Positions 58,301 to 64,000 of a stretch of 64,000 nt of DNA are shown here, one piece after another. The stretch lies in contig NDFF03000370.1 of assembly GCA_002150815.3 (NCBI GenBank), positions 976,132 to 1,040,131 of the forward strand, given 5' to 3'. A model generated the notes under the pieces. The model ran no database searches and was not told where the DNA came from. It saw only the letters and a program-made list of their open reading frames with translations. Both the position numbers and the translations under genes were made by a program. Each line of letters begins with the position of its first letter. Positions within the stretch are counted from its first letter, which is position 1. The DNA comes from Grammothele lineata. Its lineage: Eukaryota > Basidiomycota > Agaricomycetes > Polyporales > Polyporaceae.

Positions 58301-58633
58301 CGAGGCTGGCGAGGGCTGCATCTGGCTGCACGCGCGCTGGAACATTGTGGGCGAGAATGGTGCGCGTGCGATTCCCAGTGCTGGATTCCCGGCTGATTGG
58401 AAAACACGCCCTGAGCTGGCCCAGTACTAGTGCTGGCCCTGGCAGTGGGCAGCGAAGCGACCCGCGGGCGAGCGCCCTCGTCTCCGGCGGCATTCCCTCG
58501 CGACTTCCCGACCGCCTCTCCTTTCCTTCCCACATCCACCCCAGCCCTTATAGACTGCCCCGGACGCGCCTCCTCCCTCGACAATCCCGCCCGACCCTCC
58601 CCCTCCCCGCCGCCATCGCGCGCACCACCGCAC
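55351..58633. other. 3.3-kb gene-poor region
   Basis: Longest stretch without a supported gene. Open frames are short and switch phase. On the minus strand, isolated pieces hint at a decayed enzyme gene (WDTLHEAS near 57220; GSFGEDPYLAEHL near 56930), but stops and frame changes separate them. The right third (57550-58630) is much richer in GC than the middle and includes a 9-bp tandem repeat. I see no transposon ends or long inverted repeats. Confidence 0.5.
58282..58318. repeat. 9-bp tandem repeat
   Basis: Four copies of (T/G)CGAGGCTG, the last with one extra G, upstream of the Zn2Cys6 gene. Likely slippage-derived; no function assigned. Confidence 0.7.
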
Positions 58634-61508
58634 ATGCCCAAGGCTCCCGCGTCCTCCGCGCGCCCCGCTCTCCGCAGGAACCAGGTGCGTTCGCCCCGGG
58701 ACGTCCTCCACTCCCGTTCTCATTCTCGCCCCTCCCCCCGCATTCGTCCCGTCCCCAATAGGCATGCCTCTCCTGCAGGAAGAGGAAACTCGTGCGTCGA
58801 TAGTTTCATATACGCTCTACGCCTCCCCTCACCGCCCCCGTCCGCGCAGAAATGCGACGCCGCTCGCCCCCACTGCGGCACATGCGTCAAGTGCGTCGCA
58901 GCCGTATCCCCCACCCGTTTCACGCTCACGTTATCGCGCTAGGGCATGGCAGTCGCAGATCAGCGTTCCGCCGCCCGTGGGCTACGCGTAGGTGCATTCC
59001 CTTATGCGCGTGAATCAGTTGTGAACCGTTTTGCCCCAGTCACCCAACTGAGCCCCAATGCTCCTACGACCCCGTGGAAGGCCTCCCTATCGCGGCCAAC
59101 ATTGACCCGGCGGAGAGGATTCGTACACTCGAGGACCAGATCTGTAAGTCTGCTATGCCTTTTCTCCGGAAGTGTGTCCGCCGGCTCATGACTTCTCAGC
59201 TCAGCTGAAGAGTCAGCTCAACGAGTCCCGTAATGGCGCCTCCCGCTCAATATCGCCTTCACGACATGCGCAGTTCGTCACAGGTGGCGGCAAATATGGC
59301 TCAGGCTCGTCTAACAGCGGCCGAACCCCGGACGACAGTCCCACCGCGGGTGGAATCGTCCTGCCCCATGCCTCCCTGGACGTCCTCCAGAACCTCTCGC
59401 CCATAGGCTCCGACTCGCGACCTGCCTCTGTCGGTAGTCCCGAGTTGCGCCACCCTGGCCGCGTACGCTCGGTTCCAGACCCTCTCATGGATATGCTCTT
59501 CTCTGGTTGGGATCCTGACCTCCCCGACCCCGACACTCTAGACCACTAGTACGTTCAATGGCGAGTGGCTTGATAGATGAGGGGTTGACACATTTGGACA
59601 GCATCGACATCTTCTTCAAGTGCGACCCCTGTGGCTCGCGCGTCCTCCACCGGCCAACATTCCTTGCTTCAATGCATCTGCATCCGAAAGATGAGAATTA
59701 CCCGCATCCCGCGATCCTCCACGCCATAGTGAGTGCACACGGTCGTGCGCGTATTTGACTTGCGACGGCGGCTGACAGTGATATGGCCCATCTAGTGCGC
59801 ATCGGCATCCCGCTGGGCTTCCCAAGATGTTGCCACCCTGCCGGACGGCACGCGCCGTGACAAGTTTGCCGACCTTCACGTCAGCAAGACGAGGACGTAC
59901 ATCGACCGGACGATGGCAACGGGCCAGGACATCTTTCCAGTTATGCAAGCTTGCATCATCTTATCGTGGTACTTCTATCAAGAGGGCAGGTGGGTCGAGG
60001 TCTGGATCTTTGCTGGCTTCCAGACCCGGGCCGCGGTTCCTCTGCGGTTAAACTATCCTGGGACGTTCTCTCCTATCGGCGCTGCCTCGCCTGGCGCGTA
60101 TCTTGCCCCGCCGAAGGACTTCAAAGACTTGGAGTCGCGCCGGAGGACCTGGTGGATGACCATTCTCTTCGACCGGATCGCGTCTATCGGAGGATGGGTA
60201 CATGCCGTAGACGAAAGGGATATCGGGACTGAGCTTCCTTTGCGGAGAGTAGACTTCGAACTCGACGTATGTCGGGCCAGCCTACGATAAATGGCATCGC
60301 TCGCTGACTTGGCTCCTAGACGAATATGCCACCGAACCCTCAAGACCTTTATGTGGAAGATGTTTTCACCCGGCACCCTCCACAGTACACCGACTCGTTT
60401 ATCCTTCTGTTAAAAGCGATTATGGTATTCGGGAAGGTTACCGACTACAACACCCGCAGTAACCTACGCGCGACCGCGCCGCCGTCCAAAAACCAGAATC
60501 CCTTCGCACTACCTGGCTTCGAGGCGCTCGACCGATTGGTGACACAAGATTTCCTGCAAAGTTTCCCTACGGAGTTCAAGCACCTAGGGGTGAGTGACGA
60601 CGTAGCGCTCGACACGGACCTTTACATGGCCCACGTCGCCCCTCACGCGTATGTGATGTCTTTTGTTGCCTGGCAACATATTCGCATCCTGACATCACCG
60701 ATTCTAGGGCCGCTATCACGTTGCACAACCCATACCTCAACTTCTCAGATCCCATGAGTGTCTCTACTAGCCGTTGTGTCAACGCCACGCGGGCAATTCT
60801 AGGGGCGTACTATCGACTGTCGGAGACCTCTCTGGACATCACGCGATTGCATCCCTTCATTACCGTGAGTTTCTTTGGGGCGCCGTGAAGATATGTGCTT
60901 ATCACCGGTATGGTTCAAGATCTGCTGGTATCTTGCCGCCGTCGTCCAGACACAGCTTTGCAAGTACTTCATTGAAATCGGAGACACGGCGAGGGAACAA
61001 ACGGTCTGGGGTGAAATCAACGCTCTTCGGTACGTCATTACTCCCGCGTTACTTCCTCGTTCTTCGGCTCATGTCATGCGCAGCTTCGCCATGCTGACAT
61101 ATGGAAGCCGCTCTCCCATCGGCAGTGAGTATATTCACCACCTGTCTCCGAACAACCGCCCGCTGACACGGCCGTTGCGCAGCACGACAAGAAAAGCTCC
61201 TGCAGGGCCTCATGACGGAGATCGTCCGAATGACGAGCCAGATGCAGCCGCTCGAAGTCGGCGTGCCCCTGTACCCCTTTTCTCACGCGGGGGTGTTTTC
61301 CAAGGAGGCGGTACCACAAGACCACACTGGTGCGCCGCTCCCCGACAGCTCACAGTACCCGGATGCCTCCGACTCGCCCTCGGGCATGACGGGCATGGGC
61401 GCGTCTGCCGCGGCGTCGCCTACCGTCGGAAACTGGCTCTCGCCAACGATACCGGCCGTCCTGCCCAGGACGTACACGCACGGGGGTGCGCCGCCGTTCC
61501 AGCAGTAG
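58634..61508 (+). CDS. Zn2Cys6 transcription factor with fungal-specific TF domain
   Basis: Nuclear regulator with a Gal4-type binuclear cluster. After MPKAPASSARPALRRNQ, exons assemble ACLSCRKRKL, KCDAARPHCGTCV and NHPTEPQCSYDPVEG, giving C-X2-C-X6-C-X6-C-X2-C-X8-C with all six cysteines. AERIRTLEDQISQLKSQL follows as a dimerising coiled coil. A Ser/Pro-rich linker leads to the middle homology region (FFKCDPCGSRVLHRPTF; HPAILHAICASASRWASQDV; VMQACIILSWYFYQEGRWVE; SRRRTWWMTILFDRIASIGG). The C-terminus is Pro/Ala/Ser-rich and ends TYTHGGAPPFQQ. Nine or more introns. Target genes cannot be told from sequence. The gene stands alone, with no enzyme cluster beside it. Confidence 0.9.
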
Positions 61509-62261
61509 CGATCTCGTCCCATCTCCTCCTTCACATCGTCTGTGACGCCTTTGTCCGTCTTCAACGTATACCTGCATTTTCCCTCTGCCTCATCTCCGCT
61601 CAGTATACTGTCGGTCGCGCATCACCTTACCTCTTGAGGCTACCTCTGGTGGCCAGGCGGTGACGCACTGCAGCCCCTATCTGTCGTCGTCATGGACTGG
61701 ACTTCTGGATGTCTGTACATCTAGCTCGTGTGCCTTTACCTTTACCCCTGTATTTCTTCACAGCGGACTCTCGCCCTTCTCGACCTCTGGGTTCTCGTGT
61801 TATCATGGCGCTGGTGGAGCCCTGGATTCGTATCTACAATTCCTTTTGTATGGGTAGCAATTCAGAAGTAAAACTTGTACATAGCATCAACGTCATTAAT
61901 GGGCCGGCCGTACTGAAGACGAACTCTTCTAACCCTGCCTGACGGTTACATGATCGTGTCGGCCTATGTAGCAGTCTGTGCCCCTCAAGGACAAGTTGAG
62001 AATCTGAGAACCTGGCGACAGAAATGCTGTTGACCAGGGCCATCCATCATGCATACTTAAATCGTCCGAAGTGTGGGGCGTACGGCACCCAGATCCATGG
62101 CTATGCACACAAACAAGCATCAATAAGCGCAACCAAAAATTGCGCGGGAGACCACTACAGAATACAAGTACTTCGAGCACCGGGGCACAAAGGGACGAGA
62201 AAGGAAGGGTTCTGGCGAAGATCCCCGAGACGGGACCGAGAGCCGCACGCGGGACACGTCA
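61509..62261. other. Convergent intergenic region
   Basis: 753 bp between the stop of the Zn2Cys6 gene and the stop of Yth1. AT-richer than surroundings; presumed 3'UTRs. No coding signal. Confidence 0.5.
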
Positions 62262-63516
62262 CTACTGCCGCTTGCTGTATGGCTTGTGCGAATGGTGACG
62301 ACAATGATTCGCGTAATGACCCTTCTCGCCGCACTGGAGGAGATTGCGATGAGCACATGCACAGTAGAGATATGAATCCCGCGGAGGACGGCGGATCTAG
62401 GGTGGTAAGCGAGACGAGGACGTACCTTGTAGCAGACGACGTCTTCCAAGTTCCTCCGCGGACCAGGAAGGCCACCGGTTCCACCCGCGCCTGGAGGGTG
62501 AGGGCCCGGGAAGCCGCCCCCGCCCCCGCCACGGTCGAAGTCCGCGTACCGACCGTAACCTGGGGGAGGCGGCCCGAGGTCGCGAACTGAAGGTGGCTCG
62601 GGGGGTTCGTATGCTTTTGGAGGCGGAATGCCAGGCTTGGGGCTGCGCGGGAGGTGAAGAGCGTTGGTCAGTATGGAGACGGGAGAATTCGCGAAAACGC
62701 AAGAAAGACGACTTACTGCCCACGGGGGCAGTCCGGGCCCATCGGACAGAAACCTGTGAGGTAGAGCTTGCAGGCGACGCGTCTGACGTGCTTGCGGGGA
62801 CAGGTCGGGCCTGAAGACGGCGTCAGCGGACGCGACCAACGGAGATGAGACCGTGTATGAGGGCCGAACACGCGTCGCGAGAAATGGGGGAGTAGACGGG
62901 GAGTATGTGGATGGGTAAAGCGGCAGAGGGGCGCGGGGAGGCGCGAGGAGAAGGTTACGGGAGGACGTACCGAGTTTGCAGAACCCGCGGTTGTAATCCG
63001 GACACTCAGCTTTGCGCTCCTTCGGGTGCGCGTAGAGGCACTCGTCGCCCGCGGAGCAGTAGCCATACTTGGCATACCACCAGCACTCTGGCATTCGCCG
63101 GAGGTTGTACTCGTGCAAGAACTCACATGCGTCACCTTTCTTGCATAACCCGCGAAGCCAATGTTTGCAAACCGTCGCAAGACGTTCGCGTTCGCGTGGG
63201 TGCGTCGGGAGCTGCTTGGGAGGCTGGAAATTCTGCACAGACGGCTGAGTGTGTCGTAATGGGCAGTGGAGCGGACCAAGAGGACAGCCTGCTGGCGTGA
63301 GTGATAAACGACAAATCTGGTCGTCTGTCAAACGATTCGTGAGTTCATTGCGGCAACTTCACAGCGGGACCATGACGGTACTGAACGGGATAACATACCT
63401 TTATCTAGTTTGATACCCAGGTCATTTTTGATGTAGCTCTCCTCAGCAAAGTTATTTTGGTGAAACTTAGGGCTGATGATATCCTGCAGAGCGGTAGGAA
63501 GAGCAGCAGTCGTCAT
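62262..63516 (-). CDS. YTH1: mRNA 3'-end processing factor Yth1 / CPSF30
   Basis: Zinc-finger subunit of the cleavage and polyadenylation factor; it reads the poly(A) signal and RNA near the cleavage site. The start MTTAALPTALQDIISPKFHQ splices to DDQICRLSLTPAGCPLGPLH. Five CCCH fingers are complete: CRLSLTPAGC..CPLRH; CKHWLRGLCKKGDACEFLH; CWWYAKYGYCSAGDECLYAH; CPDYNRGFCKLGPTCPRKH; CKLYLTGFCPMGPDCPRGH. The last His is rebuilt across an intron (CA|C). A Pro-rich, Gly-rich linker precedes a CCHC zinc knuckle, CYKCGEKGHYANHC, also split by an intron, and the end PYSKRQ at 62262. The knuckle is a feature of animal CPSF30 that yeast Yth1 lacks. Confidence 0.94.
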
Positions 63517-64000
63517 TGCGTGCAAACAGTCCGTGCACAAGGAGAGCGAGGACTAAGCGCTCGTGGGCGCGTGTGGCAGGCGGTAAATTCCATTGACGGT
63601 AATTCTACAGTACTTGCCTCCTGAGCGGCGCTTCCAGCGCCCTGGGTTCCGATTCTAGCTGTTCCCTGAATCTGCCTCAATGCAATGGCCAGATATGCAC
63701 TCGCTTAACTTGTCTACATGTGAAAGAGATTGGTCTGACCTGGATATGTTACAATGATAACGAAAAGATGCGACAAACAATTGAAACATAGAAACCAAAT
63801 ACTAGAAACAGTATCCGAGGGGAGATGTCGTCCCGTGCGAGAGCAACATGCCTAACCGTCAATGCATGTCGACATATTGAAAACGTGCCAGAGGCAGCCT
63901 GTTGGTCAGGCTTGCCCTGCCTACTAGTCTGAGAGCTGACTCGGGACCAGTGGGAGAGTCTGAGTCCTGGGACTCCGGGCTGAGGGAGTGAATCAAGCGC
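63517..64000. other. Right-edge region upstream of Yth1
   Basis: 484 bp, containing the Yth1 promoter. A minus-strand frame near 63580-63690 is open for about 35 codons but has no start and no family match. No tRNA fold could be built from the GGTTCCGATTC at 63647-63657. Confidence 0.45.

Noticed and set aside
58207..58761. 184-codon plus frame before the Zn2Cys6 gene
   Set aside because: Overlaps the start of the regulator in another phase and has no family match; likely GC-rich chance frame.
63640..63665. B-box-like GGTTCCGATTC suggesting a tRNA
   Set aside because: One base too long for the T-loop, no matching T-stem, and no acceptor or anticodon arm can be drawn on either strand.
1..64000. 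Mobile element, CRISPR or biosynthetic gene cluster
   Set aside because: No transposase, reverse transcriptase, long terminal or inverted repeats, spaced repeats, or core biosynthetic enzymes seen.

Overview
The window is nuclear DNA from a filamentous basidiomycete, most likely an Agaricomycete. Genes are GC-rich and cut by many very short introns (mostly 50-65 bp, GT..AG), with promoters rich in C and T. Typical fungal families are present: a Zn2Cys6 regulator with a fungal transcription-factor middle region, a YHM2 carrier, SHB17, RAV1 and an F-box/LRR protein. I see no rRNA, tRNA, CRISPR array, intact transposon or secondary-metabolite cluster. Gene spans below run from start codon to stop codon and include introns. 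I placed splice sites by eye from reading frame and family similarity.

Layout, left to right. 1-4811: 3' part of RAV1 (V-ATPase assembly), cut by the window edge. 5047-6730 (-): Rab GDP-dissociation inhibitor. 8212-10444 (+): pyruvate kinase with a clear TATA box. 10825-13303 (+): type II membrane glycosyltransferase with a DXD motif. 13875-14668 (+): low-molecular-weight tyrosine phosphatase. 14796-17171 (-): mitochondrial methylmalonate-semialdehyde dehydrogenase. 17561-18637 (+): SH3BGR/glutaredoxin-fold protein with an acidic tail. 18862-20197 (-): seipin. 20348-20989 (+): intronless orphan. 21099-21826 (-): lipocalin-like protein. 22506-24639 (+): LCCL-domain multipass membrane protein. 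25125-26150 (+): orphan with a C2H2-like finger. 26683-27657 (+): WW-domain protein with a Gly/Tyr-rich tail. 28322-33462 (+): TRAPPC8/Trs85. 33620-34736 (-): Mpv17/PMP22 protein. 35533-36904 (-): YHM2 citrate/oxoglutarate carrier. 37993-39619 (+): F-box protein. 40208-43975 (-): large coiled-coil protein with two alternative C-termini. 44254-45354 (-): SHB17-type phosphatase. 46477-47473 (+): Rac1 GTPase. 48208-50038 (+): Ngl2-type nuclease. 50443-53974 (-): Rho GEF. 54427-55350 (+): OCIA-like membrane protein. 55351-58633: the longest gene-poor stretch. 58634-61508 (+): Zn2Cys6 regulator. 62262-63516 (-): Yth1/CPSF30.

The genes do not form an operon or pathway cluster. Membrane traffic and organelle biology recur by theme (RAV1, GDI, TRAPPC8, seipin, PMP22, YHM2). 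A Rac GTPase lies 3 kb from a Rho GEF, with one unrelated gene between them. The most interesting local signal is in the coiled-coil gene at 40.2-44.0 kb. Splicing or retaining a final 331-bp intron would give either a coiled-coil end or a hydrophobic tail anchor, both from convincing reading frames. Two introns with GC donors, each forced by an invariant catalytic motif, lie in the neighbouring Rac1 and Ngl2-like genes.
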